Origin: Hydromonas duriensis
GTDB lineage: Bacteria; Pseudomonadota; Gammaproteobacteria; Burkholderiales; Burkholderiaceae
NCBI RefSeq assembly: GCF_004363775.1
Contig: NZ_SNZE01000015.1
Coordinates: 1 to 54,689, forward strand
DNA length: 54,689 nucleotides
Direction of reading: 5' to 3'
This document shows, in pieces, positions 8,592 through 19,300 of the stretch. Every line of letters begins with the position of its first letter. The first letter of the stretch is position 1. The notes under the pieces were generated by a model. The model was not told where the DNA came from and did not search any database. It was given only the letters and a program-made list of their open reading frames with translations. The translations under genes were made by a program, and so were the position numbers.

Positions 8592-10463
8592 TTATTTTTT
8601 AGAAGCCGATGAGGCTTCATCCATGACTTGCGTAATTGCAGTATCAGTATTCGCTTCAGCACGCCAAACCTGACCGATTGAAATGCTGGCCAAACGCGCA
8701 CGACGACCGTACCACAGATTTACCAAACCACGCGAGAAGAACACGGCTGAGAACATTGACGTCAAAATACCCAAACAATGCACCACCGCAAAACCTTTAA
8801 TCGGACCTGAGCCAAACAAGAGCAAGGCCAAACCTGCAATTAAAGTGGTGAAGTTCGAATCCAGAATCGTTGCAAAAGCACGGTCATAACCCAGCATAAT
8901 TGCATTTTTAGGCGTAGCCCCATTCCGCAACTCCTCGCGTACCCGTTCATTAATCAAAACGTTGGAGTCAATCGCCATACCAAGCGTTAAAGCAATCGCG
9001 GCGATACCAGGCAAGGTCATGGTTGCACCGATCCACGACAATAAAGCAATCAATAACAATAAGTTCATGCCCAATGAAATGACCGAAAATACGCCAAACA
9101 TGCGGTAATAAATGAGCATGAATAGGGCAACCGCTAAGAAACCATATTTCAAAGAGTTAAACCCCTTGTCAATATTATCCGCCCCCAAAGACGGGCCCAC
9201 CGTGCGCTCGTTGATAATTTCCATGGGCGCGGCCAATGCCCCTGCGCGCAAGAGTACCGCCAAATCATTGGCCTCCTCGGCTGAACCCGAACCCGTAATT
9301 TGGAAACTATCGCCAAACTCGCCTTGGATGGTTGAAACCGAAATGGCTTCGCCTTTGCCTTTTTCAAACAAGAGAATCGCCATTGGCTTTTTCAAGTTAT
9401 CGTGCGTGGTTTGACGCATCACCTTACCCGCCGCACTGTCCAGCGTCACGCTGACTGCGGGTTGATTTTCTTGTGTGAAGGTAACCGTTGCGTTGGTCAC
9501 TGAGTCGCCTGAAACAATCACTTGTTTTTTGACCACCACTTCACCGTCACCATTTTTAAATTTTTCGTTATTAAAGCCGTTACCCGTTTCAACCAAGCGC
9601 ATTTGCAACGTTGCCGTGCGGCCGATTAAGTCTTTGGCTTTTGCCGTGTCTTGCACACCAGGCAACTCGACCACAATGCGGTCTGCACCCTGCTGTTGCA
9701 CCACAGGTTCAGCAACACCCAATTCATTCACGCGGTTATGCAAAGTGCTGATGTTTTGTTTCAAGGCATTTGTTTTGACTTCTTGAGTCGCCACTTCGGT
9801 CAAAGCAATATCAAGATTATTGCCATTGGGCGTGATATTCAAATCAGTATGCGTTTTCAGAATTTCGCCACGCGCATTATTGGCTGTATCAGGGCTGTCA
9901 AACATCAACGTCAAAACGCCGTTTTTGTTGTCACTGTTCGCGACAATGATTCTTTTGTCTTTTAAGGATAAGGTCAATTCGTTTTGTAAACTGTCCAAAC
10001 GCTTTTGAATCGCGCCATCCATTTTGACTTCAAGCAAGAAATGCACGCCGCCACGCAAATCCAAGCCCAAGGCCATCGGGCGGGCGCCCAACGCACTCAA
10101 CCAATTGGGCGAGTTAGACATTAGGTTCAACGCAACAATATACTGCGGGTCGTCTGAATTGGGATTGAGAGCCGCATTCAACACTTCTTTGGCTTTAAGC
10201 TGCGTGTCCGTATCTTTGAAACGAATGCGAAATGAGCCCACACTGCCATTTTGGCTAAAATACACGCCTGTGTTGCTGATGTTTTGAGCGGCCAAAGTCT
10301 GCTCAATCATACTCTGCATCTGCGACGTGACTTTAACAGTCGACTTGCTCGCCGACACTTGAACAGCGGGCACCTCACCAAAAAAATTGGGGGCGGTATA
10401 AATCAGGCCAAATAACAGCACCACTAAAATTACTATATATTTCCACAACGGATAACGGTTCAT
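8592..10463 (-). CDS. secD: Protein translocase subunit SecD
   Basis: SecD is the larger partner of SecF in the translocon accessory complex. The frame opens at 10502, but MNRYPLWKY at 10463 matches the family start and gives 623 aa. Visible parts are the first membrane segment (about 7-27), the large periplasmic P1 domain with MALGLDLRGGVHFLLEV, and the C-terminal five-segment membrane domain with TLPGIAAIALTLGMAIDSNVLINERVREE, which contains the conserved Asp. A 236-nt untranslated stretch separates it from yajC, much longer than the other gaps in this run, and it contains several inverted repeats. Confidence 0.96.
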   Translation of the reverse strand: MNRYPLWKYIVILVVLLFGLIYTAPNFFGEVPAVQVSASKSTVKVTSQMQSMIEQTLAAQNISNTGVYFSQNGSVGSFRIRFKDTDTQLKAKEVLNAALNPNSDDPQYIVALNLMSNSPNWLSALGARPMALGLDLRGGVHFLLEVKMDGAIQKRLDSLQNELTLSLKDKRIIVANSDNKNGVLTLMFDSPDTANNARGEILKTHTDLNITPNGNNLDIALTEVATQEVKTNALKQNISTLHNRVNELGVAEPVVQQQGADRIVVELPGVQDTAKAKDLIGRTATLQMRLVETGNGFNNEKFKNGDGEVVVKKQVIVSGDSVTNATVTFTQENQPAVSVTLDSAAGKVMRQTTHDNLKKPMAILLFEKGKGEAISVSTIQGEFGDSFQITGSGSAEEANDLAVLLRAGALAAPMEIINERTVGPSLGADNIDKGFNSLKYGFLAVALFMLIYYRMFGVFSVISLGMNLLLLIALLSWIGATMTLPGIAAIALTLGMAIDSNVLINERVREELRNGATPKNAIMLGYDRAFATILDSNFTTLIAGLALLLFGSGPIKGFAVVHCLGILTSMFSAVFFSRGLVNLWYGRRARLASISIGQVWRAEANTDTAITQVMDEASSASKK

Positions 10464-10599
10464 ACCATCACTCACACAGTACTTACGAAAAAACACAATC
10501 AAATTTTTTCGTGATTAGATTTAAAATCTTTGTCGAGAAAACACCGAAAAGACCAAAGAGATGACAACAAAATCATAAGGCACAATCAGCACGCTGAAA

Positions 10600-10669
10600 C
10601 TTGCTTATCATGCCTTATTGATATTCCAATAAACCACAAACCGCCATGACCACAAATGCGGCATGGCGG
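10600..10669 (-). promoter_or_regulatory. Inverted repeats in the yajC-secD gap
   Basis: The minus strand holds a stem CCGCCATG/CATGGCGG (10641-10648 and 10662-10669) with a 13-nt loop, and then ATAAGGCA/TGCCTTAT, also 8 bp and perfect, a little further on (roughly 10577-10619). Neither is followed by a long U-tract. They could be an attenuator, a processing site or a leader that controls secD translation; the sequence alone does not decide. Confidence 0.4.
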
Positions 10670-10699
10670 CTTTACATCTTTTTCAAGTGAACACTCAGA

Positions 10700-11032
10700 T
10701 TACTTGATTGAACCCATCGGCAAAATTGACTGCACCGCGCCGCGTTGGAATTGCATCTCCACCGCTTGTCCTGCTGCGCGTGCCACTTCCAATGTGACGA
10801 AATTGTCGTCGGTTTTGGTGATTTTACCCACCACACCACCAATGGTCGCCACTTCATCGCCTTTTTTCAAGGCGGCCAACATGGCTTTTTGCTCTTTTTG
10901 GCGTTTCATTTGAGGACGAATCATCAGGAAATACAACAATACGAACATCAAAATGAACGGCAAAAATTGGGCTAACGCGCCGCCTGACATTTCACCTGCA
11001 GCTTGAGCATGTGCATCGGTAATAAAAAACAT
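10700..11032 (-). CDS. yajC: Preprotein translocase accessory protein YajC
   Basis: YajC is a small single-pass inner-membrane protein that copurifies with SecDF. The 110-aa product has one membrane segment (about residues 19-40, LAQFLPFILMFVLLYFLMI) followed by the family motif RPQMKRQKE and a small cytoplasmic beta domain with LKKGDEVATIGGVVGKI. The frame allows a GTG six bases upstream, but that codon overlaps the GGAG ribosome binding site, so the ATG at 11032 is chosen. It is 80 nt after tgt in the conserved order tgt-yajC-secD-secF. Confidence 0.95.
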   Translation of the reverse strand: MFFITDAHAQAAGEMSGGALAQFLPFILMFVLLYFLMIRPQMKRQKEQKAMLAALKKGDEVATIGGVVGKITKTDDNFVTLEVARAAGQAVEMQFQRGAVQSILPMGSIK

Positions 11033-11112
11033 ATCCACTCCAAAAATAAAAATAATACAGGCGCGATTATAGCACCAGATGTTTAATCGGCGACATCTTG
11101 CCGCAACTTATC

Positions 11113-12249
<1,137 letters not shown>

Positions 12250-12310
12250 TTAATTGATTCTGTTTAAAATTCTGTCTAAATGCGTCAAAAAGCCCCCTGC
12301 AAAGCACCGT

Positions 12311-13411
12311 TCATTTTTGACAACACGTTAATATCATCGCATCGCCATAACTAAAAAAGCGATACCCTTGCGAAATGGCATGATTATACGCACCTCGCAT
12401 GGTTTCCACCCCGCTAAACGCCGAAACCAGCATCAATAAAGTCGATTGAGGCAGGTGAAAATTGGTCACCAATACGTCCACCAAACGAAAACGATACGGC
12501 GGTCGAATGAACAATTTGGTATCTGCACTGTGCGGCTGCAATTGCCAATCACGGGCATACTCAGGATTTTGTAGCGCAGCAGCCGATTCCAGTGCGCGCA
12601 AACTTGTCGTTCCAACTGCGACCACACGCCCACCTTTAAGCCGCGCTGCATTGATGACATCTGCTGTGTGCGCTGGTATTTCGAACCACTCTTGGTGCAT
12701 CACATGCGCGTCTAAATTTTCACTCGACACGGGCAAAAATGTACCCGCCCCCACATGCAACGTCACGTACGCCAGCTGTACACCTTTATCTGTTAAGGCT
12801 TTTAAAATATGTTCATCAAAATGCAAGCCCGCCGTAGGAGCAGCCACTGCACCCGCATGCTCGGCAAATACGGTCTGATAACGATTGGCATCAAAATCAT
12901 CGGCGGCATGGTCAATATAAGGCGGCAGTGGCAAATGGCCGTGTTGCTCTAGCATCTCCAATATCGGCGCATCGCTTTCCAACTCATAAAAGCGATCGTT
13001 TTTTGCCAACACCGTGAGGTGAAAAGCATCGTTGATGCGCAATGTAGAGCCTATCGCAGGCGTTTTTGAAGCGCGGATTTGTGCAATGCCTCGATGCGTC
13101 CCCGTCACGCGGTCAAACATCACCTCAACTTTTCCACCGCTGGCCTTATGTCCAAACAGGCGGGCCTTGATGACCTTGGTGTTGTTCATAACCAACACAT
13201 CACCCGCTTTCAGGTGCTTCACAATATCGGTAAACCGTTCATCCACCACATCGTTTTCACCATGCACCACCAACAATCGACTTGCACTGCGCTCTGCCGC
13301 AGGCATCTGCGCGATGAGCTGTTCAGGCAAGTCATAATTAAAATGCGCCAACGTCAGCGGCGTGGCATCCGTCGGCAAGGGCGTTGGAAATCGGTTCTCA
13401 ATCATATTCAT
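12311..13411 (-). CDS. queA: S-adenosylmethionine:tRNA ribosyltransferase-isomerase QueA
   Basis: QueA adds the ribosyl part of S-adenosylmethionine to preQ1 at position 34 of tRNA to give epoxyqueuosine. The 366-aa protein has the typical start FNYDLPEQLIAQMPAAERSASRLLVV, the middle AAPTAGLHFDE, and near the C-terminus GTTSLRALESA and VTNFHLPQSTLLMLVSAF. The start codon lies inside the end of dusA (14-nt overlap), so translation is probably coupled. A second in-frame ATG two codons later is equally possible. Confidence 0.97.
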   Translation of the reverse strand: MNMIENRFPTPLPTDATPLTLAHFNYDLPEQLIAQMPAAERSASRLLVVHGENDVVDERFTDIVKHLKAGDVLVMNNTKVIKARLFGHKASGGKVEVMFDRVTGTHRGIAQIRASKTPAIGSTLRINDAFHLTVLAKNDRFYELESDAPILEMLEQHGHLPLPPYIDHAADDFDANRYQTVFAEHAGAVAAPTAGLHFDEHILKALTDKGVQLAYVTLHVGAGTFLPVSSENLDAHVMHQEWFEIPAHTADVINAARLKGGRVVAVGTTSLRALESAAALQNPEYARDWQLQPHSADTKLFIRPPYRFRLVDVLVTNFHLPQSTLLMLVSAFSGVETMRGAYNHAISQGYRFFSYGDAMILTCCQK

Positions 13412-14435
13412 TCACTTCAAGCAAGGCATCATTCGGTACATCTTTCAATAACAAGCGGACATCATTGCTCGCCAATAGCTTCGCGTCCGACAAATGTCGG
13501 CGCCACGTCCGAGCGCCCGCCACACCATGATACAAGTTCAACCAGTGTCGCGTCATGTTACGCAACGGGACCCCTTGTAAAATTTGACGTTCAGCATAAG
13601 TGAGCAGTTGCTCTAAAATGTCACGGCGGCTAGGAGCAGGCGACTCGTCGCCAAAGAACAGCCCATCCACCCGCGCCAGCCAATACGGTTCATGGTACGC
13701 CTGTCGCCCGACCATCACGCCATCCACATGCTGCAACTGCTGCTGAATAACATCAAAATCTGCCAAGCCACCATTAATTATAATATTCAACTGTGGAAAA
13801 TCGCGTTTCAACTGATGCACCACCTCATAGCGCAGCGGCGGAATGTCGCGATTTTCTTTCGGCGACAAACCCTTTAGCCAAGCATTACGCGCATGCACGA
13901 CAAAAGTAGCGCACCCCGCCTCACTGACCGCACCGATGAAATCGCGTACAAAACCATAATCTTCATTTTTATCCAAACCAATCCGATGCTTGACCGTGAC
14001 ATCAATGGAACACGCATCACGCATCGCTTTCACGGCATCGGCGACCAAAAATGGCTCCGCCATTAAACACGCGCCAAAAGCACCGCTTTGCACCCGTTCA
14101 GATGGGCAACCGCAATTGATATTGATTTCATCGTAGCCCCACTGTTCAGCAATTTTGGCACACTGCGCCAACGCCCGCACATCACTGCCACCGACCTGCA
14201 ATGCGAGCGGGTGCTCACTGGCATCAAAATCCAAATGACGGGCGGTATCACCATGAATAATCGCATTGACATTCACCATCTCGGTATAGAGCAAAACATT
14301 CTTACTCAGCAAGCGATGAAAATAACGGCAATGCCTGTCCGTCCAATCGAGCATGGGGGCAATTGAAAATCGACGCGCCTGCTCAAGCGAGGCGACAGAC
14401 GATGCATGAGAAACGAGAGAAGTCATATCAACCAT
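13398..14435 (-). CDS. dusA: tRNA-dihydrouridine synthase DusA
   Basis: This FMN enzyme makes dihydrouridine at positions 20/20a of tRNA. The 345-aa protein shows RFSIAPMLDWTDRHCRYFHRLL (flavin site), the catalytic Cys in NCGCPSERVQSGAFGACLM (C110) and NGGLADFDVIQQQLQHVDGVMVGRQAYHEP (phosphate site). The length and the MLDWTDRH signature separate it from DusB and DusC. It is the first gene of the leftward run and overlaps queA by 14 nt, so three tRNA-modifying enzymes are grouped just downstream of a tRNA gene. Confidence 0.95.
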   Translation of the reverse strand: MVDMTSLVSHASSVASLEQARRFSIAPMLDWTDRHCRYFHRLLSKNVLLYTEMVNVNAIIHGDTARHLDFDASEHPLALQVGGSDVRALAQCAKIAEQWGYDEININCGCPSERVQSGAFGACLMAEPFLVADAVKAMRDACSIDVTVKHRIGLDKNEDYGFVRDFIGAVSEAGCATFVVHARNAWLKGLSPKENRDIPPLRYEVVHQLKRDFPQLNIIINGGLADFDVIQQQLQHVDGVMVGRQAYHEPYWLARVDGLFFGDESPAPSRRDILEQLLTYAERQILQGVPLRNMTRHWLNLYHGVAGARTWRRHLSDAKLLASNDVRLLLKDVPNDALLEVNEYD

Positions 14436-14540
14436 TCAGTTACAGCCAGCAGCTCACTCACGCCAGCGCGATGCTTTTGCGCTGCCACTTGCGGTCGCGC
14501 GGTCGCTTTGTAACACTCAAGAGCGATTACATCAATGAAC

Positions 14541-14564
14541 AAAGCCCCGACCATGCGGGGCTTT
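14541..14564 (-). terminator. Terminator after tRNA-Val
   Basis: AAAGCCCCG and CGGGGCTTT form a perfect 9-bp stem with a 6-nt loop, 10 nt past the CCA end of the tRNA. The U-tract beyond the stem is weak. Confidence 0.7.
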
Positions 14565-14574
14565 GTATAAAATT

Positions 14575-14651
14575 TGGTAGGCGATATTGGGTTCGAACCA
14601 ACGACCTCCACGATGTCAACGTGGCGCTCTAACCAACTGAGCTAACCGCCT
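14575..14651 (-). tRNA. tRNA-Val (GAC)
   Basis: The minus strand folds into a full cloverleaf. The acceptor stem is AGGCGGT with ATCGCCT (one G-U pair), the D-arm has AGCTCAGTTGGTTAGAGC, the anticodon stem is CCACG/CGTGG around the loop TTGACAT (anticodon GAC), and the T-arm is GTTGG-TTCGAAC-CCAAT. The 3' CCA is encoded. Confidence 0.97.
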
Positions 14652-14811
14652 ATTTTTAAGAACGGCGATTGTAACACACAAAAATAAATTTCAGCAACCA
14701 TTCTGCGCACACTTAAGTGCAGTTTTTCAATTAGCCCAGCCATAAACCCTTAAGTCGAGTAAAATGCTTAGTCTTTGTTACCTGTTTCATTTTTTATAAA
14801 AAATCATCATT

Positions 14812-16080
14812 ATGAATGTTCTTATCATTGGTTCAGGCGGGCGCGAACATGCACTTGCTTGGAAAATTGCCCAATCTCCACAAGTCACGAAAGTATTCGT
14901 CGCACCTGGCAACGCAGGTACAGCACGCTTGCAAAAAACCCAAAACATCACACAGGTTGATAATGCAGCATTGGTTAAATTTGCCCAAGATAACGATGTT
15001 GTCTTGACTGTGGTCGGCCCCGAAGCCCCCTTAGCCAAAGGCGTGGTCAACGCCTTCCGTACTGCGGATTTAGCCATCTTTGGCCCCACGCAAGAGGCCG
15101 CGCAACTTGAATCTTCTAAAGCGTTTTCTAAAGCCTTCATGCTTCGGCACGCCATTCCAACAGCAGCCTACGACACCTTCACCGACGCTGCCCTCGCACA
15201 CGCTTACGTCAATACCCACGGCGCACCCATCGTGATTAAAGCCGATGGTTTAGCCGCAGGCAAGGGCGTGGTTGTCGCCATGACTTTGGACGAGGCGCAC
15301 GCCGCGATTGACAACATGCTCGCCAGCAACCGCTTGGGCGACACACAAGCACGCGTCGTCATCGAAGAATTCCTCGATGGCGAAGAAGCCAGCTTCATCG
15401 TTCTATGTGATGGTGAAAATGCCGTGCCACTCGCCACCAGCCAAGACCATAAACGTTTATTGGATGGCGACCAAGGGCCGAACACGGGCGGCATGGGCGC
15501 GTATTCGCCCGCACCCGTGGTCACACCCGACGTTCACGAACGCGCCATGCGCGAAGTCATCCTCCCCACCTTAAATGGGATGAAAAAAGACGGCATCGTC
15601 TTTACAGGATTTCTCTACGCAGGCTTAATGATTCAACCTGACGGCTCCATCAAGGTGCTCGAATTCAACTGCCGCATGGGCGACCCCGAAACACAACCGA
15701 TTATGCGCCGCCTCGACTCTGACTTATTTGAAGTGCTGCGTCACGGTGCGAACGGCACGCTCAACCAAGTTCAACTTGAATGGAATAAACAAGTGGCTCT
15801 GGGCGTTGTCTTAGCGGCGGCCAATTACCCCAACACGCCTCGCGCGGGTGATGCCATCACTTTGCCTGACGATACTTTAGATTGCGTTACTTTCCACGCA
15901 GGCACGGCGGACAAATTCGACCAAGTGGTGACTTCGGGCGGACGGGTGCTGTGTGTCACCGCCCTCGGTCACACCCTACGTGAAGCGCAAGCCACGGCAT
16001 ACGAACACGTCAAACGCATCCAATTTGATGGCATGCAATTGCGTCATGACATCGGTTATCGTGCACTTGATTTAGTCTAA
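14812..16080 (+). CDS. purD: Phosphoribosylamine-glycine ligase PurD
   Basis: PurD joins glycine to phosphoribosylamine with ATP to make GAR, step two of purine synthesis. The protein is 422 aa with an N-terminal dinucleotide-fold region (MNVLIIGSGGREHALAWK), an ATP-grasp domain (IKADGLAAGKGVVVA; VIEEFLDGEEASF; EFNCRMGDPETQ with the metal ligands) and a C-terminal rudiment-hybrid domain. It stands alone, divergent from tRNA-Val and converging on the cytochrome b562-like gene. It is not next to purH. Confidence 0.97.
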   Translation: MNVLIIGSGGREHALAWKIAQSPQVTKVFVAPGNAGTARLQKTQNITQVDNAALVKFAQDNDVVLTVVGPEAPLAKGVVNAFRTADLAIFGPTQEAAQLESSKAFSKAFMLRHAIPTAAYDTFTDAALAHAYVNTHGAPIVIKADGLAAGKGVVVAMTLDEAHAAIDNMLASNRLGDTQARVVIEEFLDGEEASFIVLCDGENAVPLATSQDHKRLLDGDQGPNTGGMGAYSPAPVVTPDVHERAMREVILPTLNGMKKDGIVFTGFLYAGLMIQPDGSIKVLEFNCRMGDPETQPIMRRLDSDLFEVLRHGANGTLNQVQLEWNKQVALGVVLAAANYPNTPRAGDAITLPDDTLDCVTFHAGTADKFDQVVTSGGRVLCVTALGHTLREAQATAYEHVKRIQFDGMQLRHDIGYRALDLV

Positions 16081-16103
16081 ATCAACTCCGTCTCATCCAA
16101 GCC

Positions 16104-16131
16104 AAAAAAAGACCGCTCAGCGGTCTTTTTT
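16104..16131. terminator. Terminator of purD, usable from both sides
   Basis: GACCGC and GCGGTC form the stem with a 3-nt loop, flanked by seven A and six T residues. It serves purD and may also stop the converging cytochrome-like gene. Confidence 0.9.
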
Positions 16132-16152
16132 AACGATTTTTCTTCTTGCTGA

Positions 16153-16539
16153 TTACTCACCCAACGCTTTGTGATATTTTTTCTTAGAATCATTGACCTT
16201 AGCCAAAGCCGCTTTGGCTTTATCTAAATCATTGTCGGCGATGGCTTGGTTGACAGCGGCCATGTGCTCATCCAACTCGTGCATGCCCGCACGGTAAATT
16301 TCTTGATTGGGTTTAGAACCGTCGTATTCGAGCGTGCTGGCGTTTTGAATCGTCGTTTGCAACGTGGTCACGTTATTTTTAAAGTCCGCCATATTGTTGC
16401 TATCCATCGCCGCTTTGTAAGTCATTTGCATGCGTTTCATCGGTGCTTCAATGTTTGGCCCTGTGACGGATTTAAAACCCCAAACCGCTGCGCCAGCCAC
16501 GGCGACCAATGCCACTAAAATCAGACTTAATTTTTTCAT
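16153..16539 (-). CDS. Cytochrome b562 family protein
   Basis: A small exported four-helix-bundle protein of 128 aa. The N-terminus MKKLSLILVALVAVAGAAVWG is a signal or anchor segment. The mature part has a Met near its start (PMKRMQMTYKAAM) and a His near its end (KKYHKAL), the positions of the two haem ligands of E. coli cytochrome b562, and the middle has the alternating helical pattern. Haem binding is inference: which of the several Met residues would be the ligand is unclear, and some family members bind no haem. GAGGA lies 6 nt before the ATG at 16539; an upstream TTG in frame is rejected. Confidence 0.7.
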   Translation of the reverse strand: MKKLSLILVALVAVAGAAVWGFKSVTGPNIEAPMKRMQMTYKAAMDSNNMADFKNNVTTLQTTIQNASTLEYDGSKPNQEIYRAGMHELDEHMAAVNQAIADNDLDKAKAALAKVNDSKKKYHKALGE

Positions 16540-16618
16540 GTGTTTCCTCAATAAAATGTTTTGATATAAGAAGTTAAAATTCGTACTGCGGATTTGAGCG
16601 GTGCGTTGAAGCCACGCG

Positions 16619-17449
16619 TTAGCTCCAAGCCAACCAACCTGCGGCCCAAGAGATAAGAATCAGTCCACCAAAGATGATGCGATACCAAGCGAATCCGACA
16701 AAATTATGGTTGCTGACAAATCGCAATAGCCACCGCACGCACACAAAGGCACTGATAAAGGAGAATATAAAGCCAATACCAAACAATGCAAGGGTCTGCT
16801 GATTCAAAAGATGACGGATGTCCAACAATTCTTTCGCTGAGGCGCCAAATAGAATCGGAATGGCGAGGAAAAAAGAAAAATGCGTCGCCACTTGACGGCT
16901 GATGCCAAAAAACATGCCGCCAATAATCGTTGCGCCCGAACGCGAAGTGCCGGGGAAAAGCACGGCGGCTGTTTGTGCGAGCCCCACTTTTAGCGCGTCG
17001 ACGGCTGTTAAATCATCAAGCGATTGGATGCGAGGTTGATGATTGACTTGACGGCGTTCGGCCCACAAAATAACCAAACCGCCGACCACCAAGGCGGTGG
17101 CGACCGCGATGGGATTGAATAAGTGGGCTTTAATGGTTTTGCCAAATAGCAACGCCAGCACAATCGCGGGTATGGTCGCAATCACAACATTTATCGCAAA
17201 ACGCCATGCCAACGATTCGCCTTTAAACATGCCGCCAACGACATCAACGATGCGCTCACGAAACTCCCAAATCACGGCAATAATCGCACCGAATTGGATA
17301 GCGACTTCAAACGCATCCCAAAATTCACCGTGCAGTCCCAAGAGCGATTGGGTCAAAATTAAATGCCCCGTGCTCGAAATGGGTAAAAATTCAGTCAAGC
17401 CTTCCACGATACCGAGGAGGGCGGCTTTAATCGCCAGTGTGAAATCCAT
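16619..17449 (-). CDS. uppP: Undecaprenyl-diphosphate phosphatase UppP (BacA)
   Basis: This inner-membrane enzyme recycles the lipid carrier of peptidoglycan synthesis and its overproduction gives bacitracin resistance. The protein is 276 aa with about eight membrane segments. Both active-site motifs are clear: [14 protein letters not shown] near residues 16-29 and [10 protein letters not shown] in the second half. It lies downstream of the MHS transporter terminator and is not obviously in an operon with its neighbours. Confidence 0.97.
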   Translation of the reverse strand: MDFTLAIKAALLGIVEGLTEFLPISSTGHLILTQSLLGLHGEFWDAFEVAIQFGAIIAVIWEFRERIVDVVGGMFKGESLAWRFAINVVIATIPAIVLALLFGKTIKAHLFNPIAVATALVVGGLVILWAERRQVNHQPRIQSLDDLTAVDALKVGLAQTAAVLFPGTSRSGATIIGGMFFGISRQVATHFSFFLAIPILFGASAKELLDIRHLLNQQTLALFGIGFIFSFISAFVCVRWLLRFVSNHNFVGFAWYRIIFGGLILISWAAGWLAWS

Positions 17450-17502
17450 AGTTGCCTTAAAAAGTATTTAAAAATCATGCCGTGCAATCCCGACATTATG
17501 CC

Positions 17503-17528
17503 AAAAAAAAGCCCGGTAAACGGGCTTT
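17503..17528 (-). terminator. Terminator after the MHS transporter
   Basis: AAAGCCCG and CGGGCTTT enclose a 5-nt loop, and on the minus strand a run of eight T residues follows. It ends the transcript 20 nt past the transporter stop codon. Confidence 0.88.
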
Positions 17529-17550
17529 ACGTGTATCTATATGTATGTGG

Positions 17551-19200
17551 TTAATTGGCTCCCACATCAACCCCTTTGGTTTCTTTTAAGAAAAACATGC
17601 CGATTACAAACGTCATCAAAGCCACGCCTATCGGATACCACAGGCCTTGATAAATATCGCCATGCGCCGCCACCATGGCAAAAGCAATCGCGGGCAAAAA
17701 GCCGCCGAACCAACCGTTGCCAATGTGATACGGCAGTGACATTGAGGTGTAACGAATAGGGGTCGGGAACATTTCCACCAACATGGCGGCAATCGGACCA
17801 TACACCATGGTCACCAGCAACACCAAAATAAATAAAATGACGACCACCATCAACTTATTGATTTCAAAAGGATTGGCTCGATTTGGATAGCCCGCCGCTT
17901 GCAATGACTCGTCGACCACGCGCACAAAAGCAAGGGCGCGCTCTTTCTGAACCTTCAAATCATTGGCATCATAAGCGGGGATAATGCGCTCACCAATTTT
18001 AATACTCGCCACCATGCCCGCAGGAATGGCCTCGTTGGTGTAATTAATCCCTTTACGCGACAGGTAATTTTTCGCAATGTCGCATGACGTTGTTAAAGGC
18101 TTTGTGTCTACAAGATTAAATTGAAAGCTGCACTCGTCTGGATTCGCCATCACAACCACAGGTGAGCTGCTCTGCGCCCGCTCTAAGGTTGGATTGGCAT
18201 AATGCGTGAGCAACTTGAATAACGGGAAATACAATATGACCGCCAATAAACAGCCCACCATGATGATGGGTTTTCGGCCAATGCGGTCGGACAATGCACC
18301 GAAAAATAAAAAGAAAGGCATGGCGAGCACCAAGCTGACCCCAACCAAGAGATTGGCCGTGCCATTATCCACCTTGAGATTTTGTGTCAAAAAAAACAAC
18401 GCATAAAATTGCCCCGTGTACCAAATAACCCCTTGCCCCGCAGTCAAACCAAATAGCGCGATCAAAACCAGTTTTAAATTTTTCCATTGTCCAAAAGATT
18501 CTTTAATCGGCGCTTTAGAGGTTCGACCTTCAGCTTTCATCGCCAAATAAGTCGGCGATTCGCTCAATTGCATGCGAATCCAGACCGAAATGCCCAAAAG
18601 CGCAATCGACATTAAAAAAGGAATGCGCCAACCCCACTCATCAAACGCCTCCGCACCCACCAGCATGCGCACCAATAAAATCACCACCAATGACAACAGC
18701 AACCCCATGGTGGCGGTGGTTTGAATCCATGACGTGTATAAACCGCGCCGCCGAGTGGGCGCGTATTCAGCAACATAGGTCACAGCGCCACCATATTCCC
18801 CGCCTAAAGCCAAACCCTGCAAGAAGCGCAAACCAATGAGCACAATGGGCGCGGCAATGCCAATCGAAGCATACGGCGGCAGCAGCCCGACGATAAATGT
18901 CGACAAGCCCATGATAAGAATGGTGATGAGAAAGGTGTGTTTACGCCCGACCATATCACCCAAACGCCCGAAAATAATCGCACCCAATGGTCGAACGGCA
19001 AACCCCACCGAAAAAGCCAATAGCGCAATGATGAACGCGGCGGCATCATTGACCCCCGAAAAAAACTGCTTTGAAATAATGCTCGCCAAAGAGCCATACA
19101 AATAAAAGTCGTACCACTCAAACACCGTCCCGAGCGATGAGGCAAACACCACTTTTTTTTGCTCACTCGTCAACTGACGTTGACTGGCTTTATCCTTCAT
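17551..19200 (-). CDS. MHS-family MFS transporter (organic-acid/H+ symporter type)
   Basis: A 12-segment inner-membrane symporter of 549 aa, with the metabolite:H+ symporter hallmarks SLGTVFEWYDFYLYGSLA, RPLGAIIFGRLGDMVGRK, GLALGGEYGGAVTYVAEYAP and GALSDRIGRKP. Relatives carry dicarboxylates, tricarboxylates, proline or shikimate; the substrate cannot be read here. Between segments 8 and 9 lies a loop of about 100 residues with two Cys (DECSF and TTSCDIAKNYL), a version I recall in longer betaproteobacterial members. The start is set by AGGAG before the ATG at 19200. It follows the sensor kinase by 100 nt on the same strand and may be its target. Confidence 0.85.
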   Translation of the reverse strand: MKDKASQRQLTSEQKKVVFASSLGTVFEWYDFYLYGSLASIISKQFFSGVNDAAAFIIALLAFSVGFAVRPLGAIIFGRLGDMVGRKHTFLITILIMGLSTFIVGLLPPYASIGIAAPIVLIGLRFLQGLALGGEYGGAVTYVAEYAPTRRRGLYTSWIQTTATMGLLLSLVVILLVRMLVGAEAFDEWGWRIPFLMSIALLGISVWIRMQLSESPTYLAMKAEGRTSKAPIKESFGQWKNLKLVLIALFGLTAGQGVIWYTGQFYALFFLTQNLKVDNGTANLLVGVSLVLAMPFFLFFGALSDRIGRKPIIMVGCLLAVILYFPLFKLLTHYANPTLERAQSSSPVVVMANPDECSFQFNLVDTKPLTTSCDIAKNYLSRKGINYTNEAIPAGMVASIKIGERIIPAYDANDLKVQKERALAFVRVVDESLQAAGYPNRANPFEINKLMVVVILFILVLLVTMVYGPIAAMLVEMFPTPIRYTSMSLPYHIGNGWFGGFLPAIAFAMVAAHGDIYQGLWYPIGVALMTFVIGMFFLKETKGVDVGAN

Positions 19201-19300
19201 GGAGGTCTCCTGCGCACTGACTCGTCTTTTAATTTTAATTTTCATATTGCGCCCATCTTCTTACCCTTAACTGACGACCACTTCCCGCCCCGCCGCAGCA

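Noticed and set aside
10608-10664. An 18-codon ORF with three Trp codons upstream of secD as a secretion-arrest peptide
   Set aside because: It is too short to reach out of the ribosome tunnel, has no good ribosome binding site and overlaps the stems. Chance is the simpler explanation.
13079-13603. A 174-codon plus-strand ORF opposite queA and dusA
   Set aside because: It spans two well-identified genes on the other strand, is full of His, Arg and Thr as expected for a reverse-frame shadow, and has no homology that I recognise.
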